Source: Massilia phyllostachyos (GTDB lineage: Bacteria; Pseudomonadota; Gammaproteobacteria; Burkholderiales; Burkholderiaceae_D). From it: a DNA stretch of 64,000 nt. The DNA is taken from positions 372,001 through 436,000 of the forward strand of contig NZ_JAJNOC010000003.1 of assembly GCF_021044825.1 (NCBI RefSeq), read 5' to 3'. The notes below the pieces were generated by a model. It did no database searches. It was not told the origin of the DNA and worked only from the letters and a program-made list of their open reading frames with translations. The stretch's first letter is position 1. Each line of letters begins with the position of its first letter. Position numbers and translations under genes: made by a program. Below are positions 15,151-23,379 of the stretch, one piece after another.

Positions 15151-17973
15151 ATGTTCCACATCAAATCACTCGAACTGGTCCACTGGGATTACTGGCAGCG
15201 GATCAAGAACATCCCGCTGGACGCCAAGATCATCACGATCGCGGGCCAGAACGGCTCCGGCAAGACCACCCTGTTGGACGCGCTGCGCACCCTGTTCGGC
15301 CTGGACTGCTCGATGGGCCGCACGTATAAACACTATGCGCGCCACTCGGGCCAGCAGAGCGCCTGGCTGCGCGCCGTGGTCGACAACAAGCCGGTCGGCC
15401 GCCAGTTGTCGAACCGCCCGTTCCGCCATTCCGGCTTCTTCGCCGACGACGAAGTGACGCTGTTCTGCCAGGTGCAGAAGAACGGCGGCGACTGGAAGCG
15501 CCAGTACCTGATGCGACCGGGGAACGTCGAGATCGAGGAAGTGACGGAAGCCACCGACTGGCTCGGCGTCGAGAACTACAAGAAGCGCCTGGCCTCGGCC
15601 GGCCTGTCGCCGGCAATGTCGAAGGTGCTGGCGCTGGAGCAGGGCGAGACCGACAAGCTGTGCGAATACGCGCCGCGCCAGCTGCTCGACCTGGTGTTCC
15701 AGGTCTTCGGCGACAAGGAAGTGCTGGACGCCTACGACGAGGCCAAGCGCCACCAGCGCGACACCGAGACGGAGCTGAAGCGCTTCGAGGCCGAACTCGA
15801 GACCTCGCGCATCAACCTCGAAGGCCTGCGCCTGCGCGTGGCCAACTACCACCAGTGGGAAGACCTGCACCAGGAAAAGAAGGAGCTGCAGGAAGAGGCG
15901 CTGCCGGCCCTCGAATACATTGAAGCGCGCGCCAAGGCCGCGACCATCAGCCTGAACCTGAAGGAAGCGCGCAAGCCCCTGCTGGCCGCCGACTCGATCC
16001 TGGCCGAGAAGCGCCAGCAACTGGCCGCTCAGCAGCGCGCGCTGACCGAGGCGCAGAAGCTGGAAACCCAGCTCGAACAGGAAGCCACCGAACTGGCGGG
16101 CCGCCTCACCCAGGTCAACCAGAAACTGAAACCTCTGGAGAGCCTGGCCGAGCAGAAGGAACGCCTGCAGAAGCTGTCCGCGGACGCCGGCGCGGATCTC
16201 GCGGAAGTGGCCAACCTGCTGAACGAAAAAGAAGCGGAGCTGGCCAAGAACAAGCAGCAGCGCGACAACGTCTCCGCAAAGATCGCCGCCGAGATGGCGA
16301 CCATCTCGGCCCTGCAGGGCAAGAGCGCGATGCCGGAGCCGGAAGCCCAGCGCCAGATGCGCCGCGCCCTGCGCGAAGAGGGCATCGCCCACGCCATGCT
16401 GTCGGACATCGTCGAAGTGACCGATCCGAAGTGGCAAGGTGCAGTCGAGGGTGTGCTGGGAGGCTACGCGTCCGTGGTGCTGCTCGAGAAAGCGAAGGAC
16501 GCGCCGGCGGCCTACCGCCTGGCGGAAAAGGAGCGCTATCGTCACTTCATCGTGCCGGACTGCGTCGAAGCGCCGGTGGTGAAGGACGCCAGCCTGCTGT
16601 CGGTGGTGCGCTTCTCCGGCAAGGCGCCGGGCTGGCTGATCGACCAGCTGGAACGCATCGAGCGCGTGGATTCGGTCGACGCCGGCTTCAAGGCCGACGC
16701 CGACGAATGGATCACGCCGGACGCCTACCACCGCGAACGCCGCGGCGGCCGCTCGCTGTTCGTCGAACCGTCGCGCTACCGCTTCGGCTCGGCCGGCAAG
16801 ACCCAGCGCCTGGAAGCGATCCAGAAGCTGCTGCCGACGCTGGAAGCGCAGGAAGATGCGCTGACCCTCACCATCAGCAAGCTGGCGGCGGAAGTCGGCG
16901 GCTTGAAAGGCCGCATCGCCGGCGTGGACGCGGCCAAGGAACTGTCGGCGCGCCAGGCCGAGTTCGAGGAAGCGGCGCGTGCGCTGCAGCCGCTCAAGGC
17001 CGAGCGCCTGGAAGTCGGCGCGCGCCTGGGCGAGCTGTCGACCCTGACCAAGAACGCGACGGTGGCGCGCACCCGCGCCGACACCGTGTGGCAGAACGCG
17101 CGCATGGCCTTGTCCGAAGCGGAAGCCGGCATGCGCCTGAACAACCGCCGCACCATCGAGCAGCGCGCGGAACATGCCAAGGCCTTGCTGGAGCTGCGCA
17201 AGGGCTGGCGCCACGTGCCGGCGAACTGGAAGAACGCCGCCTGGCGCGGCGTCATCGTGTCCAGGCACCAGAACGCGCACCAGGTCAACCTGCGCCTGTC
17301 CTCGCTCGAACACGCCCTGGCGCGCGACGACTGGGAACAGGACGGCACCGTGATCGACCAGTACGCGCGCCTGAACGACCAGCTCTCCGGCCGCCAGTCG
17401 GAGACCGAGGAACGCCGCTACCAGAACAACCGCGCGATCGAAGCTACCGCGAATGCGCGCGGCGCCTACATCGAGCGCCTGCGCTATACGATCAAGACCT
17501 ACTCGAAGAACATCAAGGAGCTGGGCGAACTGGCCGGCATCGACGTGCAGGCCGACCCGGTGCGCCTCGAGAACGACGACGTCCAGCTGGCCCAGGCCGG
17601 CCTGCACGTGCGCTTCAAGTTCGACGGCAAGGACCAGATCGGGATGAACGACGGCGAGGCCTCGGGCGGCCAGCAGGTGATGAAATCGCTGGTGCTGCTC
17701 ATCGGCCTGCTGAAGTCCGAGGAAGGCTCGGGCGGCTTCGTGTTCATCGACGAACCCTTCGCCCACCTGGACATCCGCAACATCCAGCTGGTCGGCGAGT
17801 TCCTCAAGAACACCGATGCCCAATACCTGATGACGACGCCGCTGACGCACAACACCGACGTGTACGACCCATCCGAGCTGACCCTCATCACCAGCAAGAA
17901 GAAGAAGGATGTGCAGTGGGCGCAGCCGATCTTCGTGCTGCAGCGGAGGAAGGAAGAGGCGAAGGCCGCTTAG
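15151..17973 (+). CDS. Compact SMC-like ATPase (MukB/MksB/JetC-like)
   Basis: A 940-residue ABC-type chromosome-organising ATPase. Walker A is AGQNGSGKTT (31-40). A coiled coil runs about 170-395. A hinge-like globular region (about 410-560) contains DPKWQGAVEGVLGGYASVVLL. A second coiled coil runs about 570-780. The signature is ASGGQQ (837-842) and Walker B is FVFIDEPFAHLD (863-874, Asp867, Glu868), so both ATPase halves look intact. At 940 residues it is much shorter than MukB (about 1480), implying short arms. It starts 9 bp after the middle subunit with AAGG upstream. No nuclease gene follows on this strand. It probably entraps or extrudes DNA with the two upstream subunits, in chromosome maintenance or plasmid exclusion. 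Confidence 0.85.
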   Translation: MFHIKSLELVHWDYWQRIKNIPLDAKIITIAGQNGSGKTTLLDALRTLFGLDCSMGRTYKHYARHSGQQSAWLRAVVDNKPVGRQLSNRPFRHSGFFADDEVTLFCQVQKNGGDWKRQYLMRPGNVEIEEVTEATDWLGVENYKKRLASAGLSPAMSKVLALEQGETDKLCEYAPRQLLDLVFQVFGDKEVLDAYDEAKRHQRDTETELKRFEAELETSRINLEGLRLRVANYHQWEDLHQEKKELQEEALPALEYIEARAKAATISLNLKEARKPLLAADSILAEKRQQLAAQQRALTEAQKLETQLEQEATELAGRLTQVNQKLKPLESLAEQKERLQKLSADAGADLAEVANLLNEKEAELAKNKQQRDNVSAKIAAEMATISALQGKSAMPEPEAQRQMRRALREEGIAHAMLSDIVEVTDPKWQGAVEGVLGGYASVVLLEKAKDAPAAYRLAEKERYRHFIVPDCVEAPVVKDASLLSVVRFSGKAPGWLIDQLERIERVDSVDAGFKADADEWITPDAYHRERRGGRSLFVEPSRYRFGSAGKTQRLEAIQKLLPTLEAQEDALTLTISKLAAEVGGLKGRIAGVDAAKELSARQAEFEEAARALQPLKAERLEVGARLGELSTLTKNATVARTRADTVWQNARMALSEAEAGMRLNNRRTIEQRAEHAKALLELRKGWRHVPANWKNAAWRGVIVSRHQNAHQVNLRLSSLEHALARDDWEQDGTVIDQYARLNDQLSGRQSETEERRYQNNRAIEATANARGAYIERLRYTIKTYSKNIKELGELAGIDVQADPVRLENDDVQLAQAGLHVRFKFDGKDQIGMNDGEASGGQQVMKSLVLLIGLLKSEEGSGGFVFIDEPFAHLDIRNIQLVGEFLKNTDAQYLMTTPLTHNTDVYDPSELTLITSKKKKDVQWAQPIFVLQRRKEEAKAA

Positions 17974-18038
17974 AGCGGGAGCCGATGGCTCCAACAGAAA
18001 GGGCCGCTGGCCTGATGCCGTTCAGTTAGCAGTAAAAC

Positions 18039-18063
18039 CGTCGCCCCGGCGCAGGCCGGGGCC
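18039..18063. repeat. REP-like palindrome
   Basis: The core GCCCCGGC-GCA-GGCCGGGGC is followed by a spacer containing CAGCGCATGCAAA, related to the spacers of the REPIN-like elements at 12757 and 57508. The expected second arm is replaced by the unrelated hairpin at 18093. This looks like a decayed or interrupted REPIN. Confidence 0.5.
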
Positions 18064-18092
18064 AATTCAAGCGTCTCGACAGCGCATGCAAA

Positions 18093-18131
18093 CTTCGCCG
18101 GAACAATGCCAGTGGCATTGTTCCGGCGAAG
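18093..18131. repeat. Perfect inverted repeat, 19-bp arms with a 1-nt centre
   Basis: The arm CTTCGCCGGAACAATGCCA (18093-18111) is followed by G and then its exact reverse complement (18113-18131). No T-run follows, so it is not a typical terminator. It lies downstream of the SMC-like operon at the boundary with the decayed gene fragment. Confidence 0.75.
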
Positions 18132-18440
18132 GTGAACAGCGCGGTGTCGGTGGGCGAGGTGGCGCTGGCCGCAATGGTTCCCGGCGCCGCACCCCGGCCG
18201 CGCCGGATCGTGCTGCCGCCCGAGGTGCTGGCCGATCACGCCGGGCGTGGGCGGCAGCTTGGTCCTGCAGGTCGGCGGGCAGAAAAAGATCCTCGCCTTT
18301 GCCGCCGCGCACGACGAGTTCATCGCGCGCGCGAACGGATCGACGTTCAGCTTCAAGCGCACGAGCGGCGGCGTGGTCGACAGCGTCGAAGGGCGCCAGA
18401 AGGGGCGTGCCGTCACGGCCAGGGCGCAGCCCCGCGAAGG
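18132..18440 (+). pseudogene. Frameshifted remnant of a serine-hydrolase C-terminal (DUF3471-like) domain
   Basis: Two reading frames carry consecutive parts of one domain. The first reads RPRRIVLPPEVLADHAG up to about 18240. The second, from about 18245, reads GGSLVLQVGGQKKILAF, then EFIARANGSTFSFKR and GGVVDSVEGRQKGRAV. Together they resemble the small beta-rich domain (pattern 'LPPEVLxxYxGxYxLxPG...F.....GxFSFxRxxGGxVxxLxxxQxGR') that ends many beta-lactamase-family hydrolases. The frame change near 18240, the missing catalytic domain and the absence of a plausible start mark it as debris. The family match is from memory of the pattern, so it is moderate. Confidence 0.5.
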
Positions 18441-18450
18441 ACGGCGCCGG

Positions 18451-19884
18451 CTAGATTGCGGCATAGCGCCGCTTGCATTCCTCCAGCGCCGCCGCATAGT
18501 CGACGATGGGAGCGGGGTAGTCGGGAATCGGCTCCTCGCGCAGCCAGGGTTCATGCAGGTGGCGTGCCTCGATCGATTCCAGCGCCGGCAGCCAGTGCTT
18601 GATGTATCTGGCGTCCGGATCGTAGGATTTCGATTGCGACGACGGGTTGAAGATGCGGTAGGGCGGCTGGGCGTCGGCGCCGGTCGAGGCGACCCACTGC
18701 CAGTTGCCGTTGTTCGAGGCCTGGTCGTAGTCGTTCAGCTTCAGCGCAAAATAGGCCTCGCCCTCGCGCCAATCGACCCCCAGGATCTTGACCAGGAAGG
18801 AGGCGGCGATCAGGCGCGCGCGGTTGTGCATGGCGCCGGTTTGGTTCAGCTGCGTCATCGCCGCGTCGACGATGGGATAGCCGGTCGCGGCCCCCTTCCA
18901 TGCGTCCAGGCGCCGCTTGCTGGCGCCGCCCTTGACCCAGTCCAGCTTCGCATACTTTTCCAGGTAGGGGCCGTCGGCCACGCGCGGCACGTTGTGCAGC
19001 AGCTGCGAGAAGAATTCGCGCCAGCAGACTTCGCGGATCCAGCCATTGACGCCGTCGTTGCGGGTGTCCACATGCTTGCCCAGCTCGCGGAAGATCTCGC
19101 GGATCGACATGGTGCCGAAGCGCAGGTGGATGTCCAGTCCCGAGGTGCCGGGGATGGCCAGGTCGTTGCGCGTTTTCATGTAATCGCCGATCTTGCCGAG
19201 GAATTCGCGGAACACGCGTCGTGCGCCGCTCGTGCCGGGATACAGGTTCAGGCCATCCAGGTCGATATCGTCGAAGCCGAGCCGCGCCAGCGGGATGTTC
19301 GACGGGCCCGTGGGCGGAGTGCCGAAGTGCTTCCCGAGGGCCGCCGTATCGAAGTCGCGCAGCACCCCCTCGTCCTCGCCCAGCCGTTTCAGCCAGGCGC
19401 GGTAATAGGGCGTGAAGCGGGTATAGGGCGCGTTCGACTGGCTGAGCACCTCGTCCTTGTGCAGCAGCACCTGGTCCTTCGTCAGCACCAGCTCGCGGTC
19501 CTCGCGCGCCAATGCCTCGCCGATCGCATCGTCGCGCCGGCGCGCCTCGGGCTCGTAGTCGTCGTTGGCGAACACGCGCCGAACGTCATGGCGGCGCGCC
19601 AGTTCGGGAATGACTTTCTTCGGGTCGCCCTCGAGGGCCAGCAGCTTGCCGCCCATCTTGGCCAGCGCGGCGCCGGCTTCCTCGACGCTGGCGTGGATGA
19701 AGGCGACCCGGCGGTCGGCCTTCGGCAGGTCGTCGAGGATGGTGTGGTCGTAGACGAATACGCAGATGACTTCGTCCGAAGCGGAGAGCGCCGCGTGCAG
19801 CGCCGTGTTGTCGTGCGCGCGCAGGTCGCGGCGCATCCAGAAGATCGATCGTCGGTCGTTCACGCGCTCGCCTGTCATGTCCAT
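18451..19884 (-). CDS. phrB: Deoxyribodipyrimidine photolyase
   Basis: A 477-residue cryptochrome/photolyase-family enzyme that uses blue light and reduced FAD to split pyrimidine dimers. The N-terminal antenna domain starts with SIFWMRRDLRAHDNTALH. The C-terminal FAD-binding domain contains TGYPIVDAAMTQLNQTGAMH, NRARLIAASFLVK and NGNWQWVASTGADAQPPYR, typical of class I CPD photolyases. The length is normal. The start could be Met1 or Met3 and I keep the longer form. It is not obviously co-transcribed with the downstream region; the convergent neighbour is only a gene remnant. Confidence 0.93.
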   Translation of the reverse strand: MDMTGERVNDRRSIFWMRRDLRAHDNTALHAALSASDEVICVFVYDHTILDDLPKADRRVAFIHASVEEAGAALAKMGGKLLALEGDPKKVIPELARRHDVRRVFANDDYEPEARRRDDAIGEALAREDRELVLTKDQVLLHKDEVLSQSNAPYTRFTPYYRAWLKRLGEDEGVLRDFDTAALGKHFGTPPTGPSNIPLARLGFDDIDLDGLNLYPGTSGARRVFREFLGKIGDYMKTRNDLAIPGTSGLDIHLRFGTMSIREIFRELGKHVDTRNDGVNGWIREVCWREFFSQLLHNVPRVADGPYLEKYAKLDWVKGGASKRRLDAWKGAATGYPIVDAAMTQLNQTGAMHNRARLIAASFLVKILGVDWREGEAYFALKLNDYDQASNNGNWQWVASTGADAQPPYRIFNPSSQSKSYDPDARYIKHWLPALESIEARHLHEPWLREEPIPDYPAPIVDYAAALEECKRRYAAI

Positions 19885-19932
19885 GGTTGTCTCGCCATTC
19901 TAGGCAAGCACCGGCCGCGCAGGCGCACCGTA

Positions 19933-20514
19933 TCAGGCGAGCGGATCTTCCACGTCGCGCGGATCGGTCAGGGCGATCAGGCCCTTGGCCAGGTAGAGCA
20001 CGATGAGGATGCCGACGACGTCGCCGGTGACCATGATGGCCAGCGCGGCCCAGTCCACGCCGCCCGTCTGCACCCACATGAAGGCATGGTGGAAGGCGGG
20101 ACTCATGACGCCGCAGAGGGCGCCGGTGAACAGGAGGCGCTGCGCCGTCAGGTTCTTGAGGCGCGGCCCCAGGTCGAACCAGTGTTTCGCGAACAGGTAG
20201 GCCAGATAGGGGCCGCCCGCGCCGGCGATGGCGCCGCTCAGGGCGCGCACGTCGTCGTGGAAGACGAAGTGGCCGAAGTTGAGATACAGGCTCACCGCCA
20301 GCAGGCCAATGAAGCCGGTGAATCCGAACAGCAGCGTCGCCAGGAGGCGGACGCCGGCGGGAAGGAAGACCCAGTTGATGCCGTTACTGTGCTCGAGCGG
20401 CAGGAACAGGGACTCGTTGACCCCGTTGATGGCGATGAACATCAGGACCGTCAGGGTGGCGTAGACGAGCTGTCGCGCCGCCTTGTGTCCCAGAGCGCCG
20501 GCAAGGGCCATCAT
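19933..20514 (-). CDS. Multi-pass inner-membrane protein
   Basis: A 193-residue protein with about five hydrophobic helices. The pattern NWVFLPAGVRLLATLLFGFTG near the N-terminus and TGDVVGILIVLYLAKGL near the C-terminus resemble the Pro/Gly-rich helices of MASE1-type sensor modules, but no output domain is attached. The first ATG (20514) lies inside the stop of the upstream gene (ATGA), so translation is coupled and the two membrane proteins are probably expressed together. The function is not known and the MASE1 likeness is tentative. Confidence 0.75.
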   Translation of the reverse strand: MMALAGALGHKAARQLVYATLTVLMFIAINGVNESLFLPLEHSNGINWVFLPAGVRLLATLLFGFTGFIGLLAVSLYLNFGHFVFHDDVRALSGAIAGAGGPYLAYLFAKHWFDLGPRLKNLTAQRLLFTGALCGVMSPAFHHAFMWVQTGGVDWAALAIMVTGDVVGILIVLYLAKGLIALTDPRDVEDPLA

Positions 20515-21029
20515 TCGAAATCGATCGCCTTGCGCACCTGGCGGCGCCAGCGCAGCAGCCCCGCCGAATACAGGCCGAAGTAGCCGGCCGTCAGGCCCAC
20601 GCACAGCATGGTGAGCGGTTCGTCGGTCAGCCTCGGCGCCGGAATGCCCTTGCCCTGGTTGGCATAGATCTCGACGCCGAGGTAGAGGATGCGCGCCACC
20701 AGCACCATGGCCATCAGGATGCCGAGGCGCATCGGCGGCGTGAAGTAATTCCCTTGCGGCGTGTCTTCGAAGCGGGTCTTCTTCAACGCCCACACGCCCC
20801 AGCCGATACCGAATAGCGCGCCGACCACGAGCGCGCCGAGGTTGACGAGGTTGCCGAGCAGCTGGGCGGCCGGCACCAGGATCATGGCGCCGAACACCAG
20901 CACGCCGGTGTAGTGGCGCGAGACGATCGAGCGCTGGCGCGTCATGCGGGCCTGGATGCGCTTGTAGACGCGCCAGACCAGCAGCGGCGTCAGGGCGAGC
21001 AGGATGAGGGTGGTGATCGAAAGGTCCAT
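20511..21029 (-). CDS. CcdC/DUF1453-like membrane protein
   Basis: A 172-residue protein with an N-terminal helix (LSITTLILLALTPLLVWRVY), a basic loop (KRIQARMTRQRSIVSRHY), two further helices and a loop KKTRFEDTPQGNYFTPP before more hydrophobic segments. This matches the general shape of CcdC-like proteins. The ORF is open to 21131, but MDLSITT at 21029 directly precedes the first helix and is chosen. It ends in an ATGA overlap with the next membrane protein. Function unknown. Confidence 0.72.
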   Translation of the reverse strand: MDLSITTLILLALTPLLVWRVYKRIQARMTRQRSIVSRHYTGVLVFGAMILVPAAQLLGNLVNLGALVVGALFGIGWGVWALKKTRFEDTPQGNYFTPPMRLGILMAMVLVARILYLGVEIYANQGKGIPAPRLTDEPLTMLCVGLTAGYFGLYSAGLLRWRRQVRKAIDFE

Positions 21030-21129
21030 GTCCGCTATTGTAGCCGCCGCGCACGCCACGCGGGGAGCGGGCGGCGGCCCTGCGGGCATCATGGTAAGGT
21101 GTCCATCCCTTGAACAGGAGATTCCCGCC

Positions 21130-21300
21130 ATGAACGTCGTTTCGCCAGTGGAAGCACACCGCGCGCCGGACCCGGCGCCAATCGAGGAACCGTCGCCGGA
21201 GCCGTTCGATACGCCGCATCCCCACCACCAGCCCGGTCACGGCCACACGCCGCACGATGAGGACCCGGTGCCGGATCCGAAGCCCAGCATGTTCGCCTGA
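21130..21300 (+). CDS. His/Pro-rich micro-protein
   Basis: A 56-residue soluble peptide with a clear ribosome-binding site (AGGAG) before the ATG. Composition is striking: Pro, His, Glu and Asp dominate, with segments HPHHQPGHGHTPHDED and EEPSPEPFDTPH. Clustered histidines next to acidic residues suggest metal binding, though no family is recognised and the peptide is probably disordered. It is divergent from the CcdC-like gene. Confidence 0.65.
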   Translation: MNVVSPVEAHRAPDPAPIEEPSPEPFDTPHPHHQPGHGHTPHDEDPVPDPKPSMFA

Positions 21301-21409
21301 CTACGCGGCCTGGGTCATCTTGACAAGGTTAAGTCTTCGATAAGAACCGCAGGATAGATTGGATGTGCGCGCCAGAACGTCTTCCGGCGCGCATGACCAA
21401 TCGCCTGCC

Positions 21410-22171
21410 ATGATCCGATCGATACCGACACGCCGCCGCCGCCACTACGTCCTCAAAACCTGCCTCGCCCTGGGTCTGCTGGTGCTCGGCTACCTGCTCG
21501 TCTTCCTTTTTCCCAAGCCGATGTTCGGCTACCACAGCAGCTACCAGAACTACCGGGTCTGGTCGGACAGGCCGATTCCCGGCGAGATCGTGCAGGTGCT
21601 GGACGACGTCACGCGGCGCCTGGGCGCTTCTGCGCTGCACGAGCGCACGACGCCGGTCGAGATCTTCTTCTGCAACGAGCCCTGGCGCCTGTGGCTGTAT
21701 GGCGGCGCCTTCAGCACGCAGCTGGGCGGAACGGCGGATGTGTGGCTCACGCGCCGGGTCCATATCCGGGCGTCAAGCATCGCCGCCAACCGCATCCATT
21801 CGCCGAACGGCGGCCCGCTCGCGGATGCGGCGCAACGCCCGCTATCCTATTTCATCGCGCATGAGATCACGCACAACGACGTCTCGCGCAGGTTCGGGCG
21901 CACGGTCATGCTGCGCTATCCGCGCTGGCTGCTGGAGGGTTATGCCGATTACGTGGGCAAGGGCGGCGACTTCGATCTCGACAGCAACCGCGCCCAGTTC
22001 ATCGCGGGCGCCCGGGAACTCGATGTCGGCAAGAGCGGCCTGTATCGCGGCTTTCACCTGAAGGTCGCTTACCTGCTCGACAAGCGCGGATGGACGCTGG
22101 AACAGCTGTTCGCCCAGCCGCCTGAGGAAGGACAGCTGGACGTCTGGCTGCGCAGCCCTACGCCCCCGTGA
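21410..22171 (+). CDS. Membrane-anchored gluzincin-like protein (HEITH)
   Basis: A 253-residue protein with a basic N-terminus, one transmembrane helix (about 12-34: [21 protein letters not shown]) and a periplasmic domain. The motif AHEITHND (HExxH) near residue 150 and a Glu about 20 residues later in [10 protein letters not shown] fit the HExxH...E arrangement of gluzincin metallopeptidases. It could be an active zinc protease or a fold relative. The start at 21410 is the first ATG. The last 14 bp overlap the end of the convergent monooxygenase. Substrate unknown. Confidence 0.75.
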   Translation: MIRSIPTRRRRHYVLKTCLALGLLVLGYLLVFLFPKPMFGYHSSYQNYRVWSDRPIPGEIVQVLDDVTRRLGASALHERTTPVEIFFCNEPWRLWLYGGAFSTQLGGTADVWLTRRVHIRASSIAANRIHSPNGGPLADAAQRPLSYFIAHEITHNDVSRRFGRTVMLRYPRWLLEGYADYVGKGGDFDLDSNRAQFIAGARELDVGKSGLYRGFHLKVAYLLDKRGWTLEQLFAQPPEEGQLDVWLRSPTPP

Positions 22172-23243
22172 ACATCTGCACGACGCTATGCGGCGCATCG
22201 GGTCCGAAGAAGCGACGGTGGTTGCCGGCTGTCTGCCTGGCAGCGGCTTGCGCGCGCGGGAACATGGCCGCTTCGTAGTCACGGATGGCGGCGGCGGAAT
22301 CGCCGGGATGGCCGCAGATCGCCAGCGCGAGTTCGGCGCCGTCCTGGATGGCGAGATTCGCACCTTCGCCGGCGAAGGGCGACATCAGGTGCGCGGCATC
22401 GCCGACCAGGGTGACGTCCGCCATGCTGTCCCAGCGATGATCGACCGGCAGGGCGTGCAGGGGCCGCACGATCCGCGCGTCGTCGGCGAGCGTGACCAGT
22501 GCCCTCAGCCGCGGCGACCAGTCGTCGAACTCCGCGGCAATGCACCCAGGCGGCTTGTCCAGCGCGATATAGCCATGCACGTCTCCGTCGGCATAGCGGT
22601 GCATGAGCAGGGCCTTCTCCGGCGCGACCGCCATCAGCGTGCCCGTGCCGATCAGGTCCACCATGTCCGGCGTACAGGAGGCGGCGTCGATACGCACCTC
22701 GATGAACGTGGTGCCGATATAAGCCGGTGTGGTGGCGCTGAGCAGCGGACGCACGCGTGACCACGCGCCGTCCGCGCCGACAAGAAGCTCCGGGCTGACG
22801 GACGTCCCGTCCGCGAACGCCAGGCACAGGCGGCCGTCAATGCCGCGCTCGGCCCGCACCAGCTTGCGGCCCCAGGCGATGGCGTCTGCAGGCAGGGATT
22901 CGATCAGGAGCCGCCGCAGGTCGCCGCGCCTGACTTCCGGCCGCCCGCCGGCCTGTCCCGGCTTGTCGAGCAGGATCCGGCCGGCGCTGTCGACGATGCG
23001 CTTGGCGTCCTCGCCCGGCAGCACCAGCGCAAGGAACCGTTCATACAGCCCGGCGGCGCGCAGGCCGGGCTGGCCACCGTCTTCATGGATATCGAGCAGG
23101 CCGCCCTGCGCGCGGGCGTCGGCCGACGCATCGGCTTCGTAGATGGTGGCAGCGATGCCGCGGGTATGCAGGACGCGGGCGAGGGTCAGGCCGCCGAGGC
23201 CTGCGCCGACAATGGCAATGGGGGAGGGATGAGAGATGGGCAT
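22158..23243 (-). CDS. FAD-dependent monooxygenase (TetX/PHBH-like)
   Basis: A 361-residue flavoprotein. The N-terminal dinucleotide-binding motif is [17 protein letters not shown], and the second FAD motif is [21 protein letters not shown] near residue 285, typical of group A aromatic hydroxylases and of TetX-like tetracycline-inactivating enzymes. The ATG at 23243 has CAGGAG upstream; the longer open frame to 23375 is not supported. The substrate cannot be deduced, and resistance should not be assumed from the family likeness. Confidence 0.88.
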   Translation of the reverse strand: MPISHPSPIAIVGAGLGGLTLARVLHTRGIAATIYEADASADARAQGGLLDIHEDGGQPGLRAAGLYERFLALVLPGEDAKRIVDSAGRILLDKPGQAGGRPEVRRGDLRRLLIESLPADAIAWGRKLVRAERGIDGRLCLAFADGTSVSPELLVGADGAWSRVRPLLSATTPAYIGTTFIEVRIDAASCTPDMVDLIGTGTLMAVAPEKALLMHRYADGDVHGYIALDKPPGCIAAEFDDWSPRLRALVTLADDARIVRPLHALPVDHRWDSMADVTLVGDAAHLMSPFAGEGANLAIQDGAELALAICGHPGDSAAAIRDYEAAMFPRAQAAARQTAGNHRRFFGPDAPHSVVQMFTGA

Positions 23244-23379
23244 GGCGCTCCTGTCGAGGAAACGCTGGCCGATCGGGGGATGCCCGGTGACGTGTATGCG
23301 GCGCAGGGGCGCCGTTTTTCGCGAAGTCGTGGCGGGAATGATGGCACACATTCCCGCCACGGGTGAGCCGTTCAAGGCA

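Noticed and set aside
15166..17994. A 942-codon minus-strand ORF antisense to the SMC-like ATPase
   Set aside because: It is a shadow of a GC-rich gene. The plus-strand frame has intact Walker motifs, while this frame is Val/Gln/Leu-rich and has no domains.
18093..18131. A Rho-independent terminator for the SMC-like operon
   Set aside because: The hairpin is strong, but no T-run follows (GGTGAACAGC) and the loop is one base.
18451..19884. Photolyase as the missing fourth component of the SMC-like system
   Set aside because: It is a standard class I photolyase on the opposite strand, with no nuclease or TOPRIM motif, separated by a gene remnant. Adjacency alone does not support a link.
18247..20583. 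A 778-codon plus-strand ORF across the photolyase and membrane genes
   Set aside because: Beyond the remnant domain at its start it is antisense to the photolyase, which has all family motifs. Codon composition there is that of a complement.
22158..23243. A tetracycline-inactivating tetX gene
   Set aside because: It shares the FAD monooxygenase fold, but the family is broad. Resistance cannot be claimed without TetX-specific residues or context.
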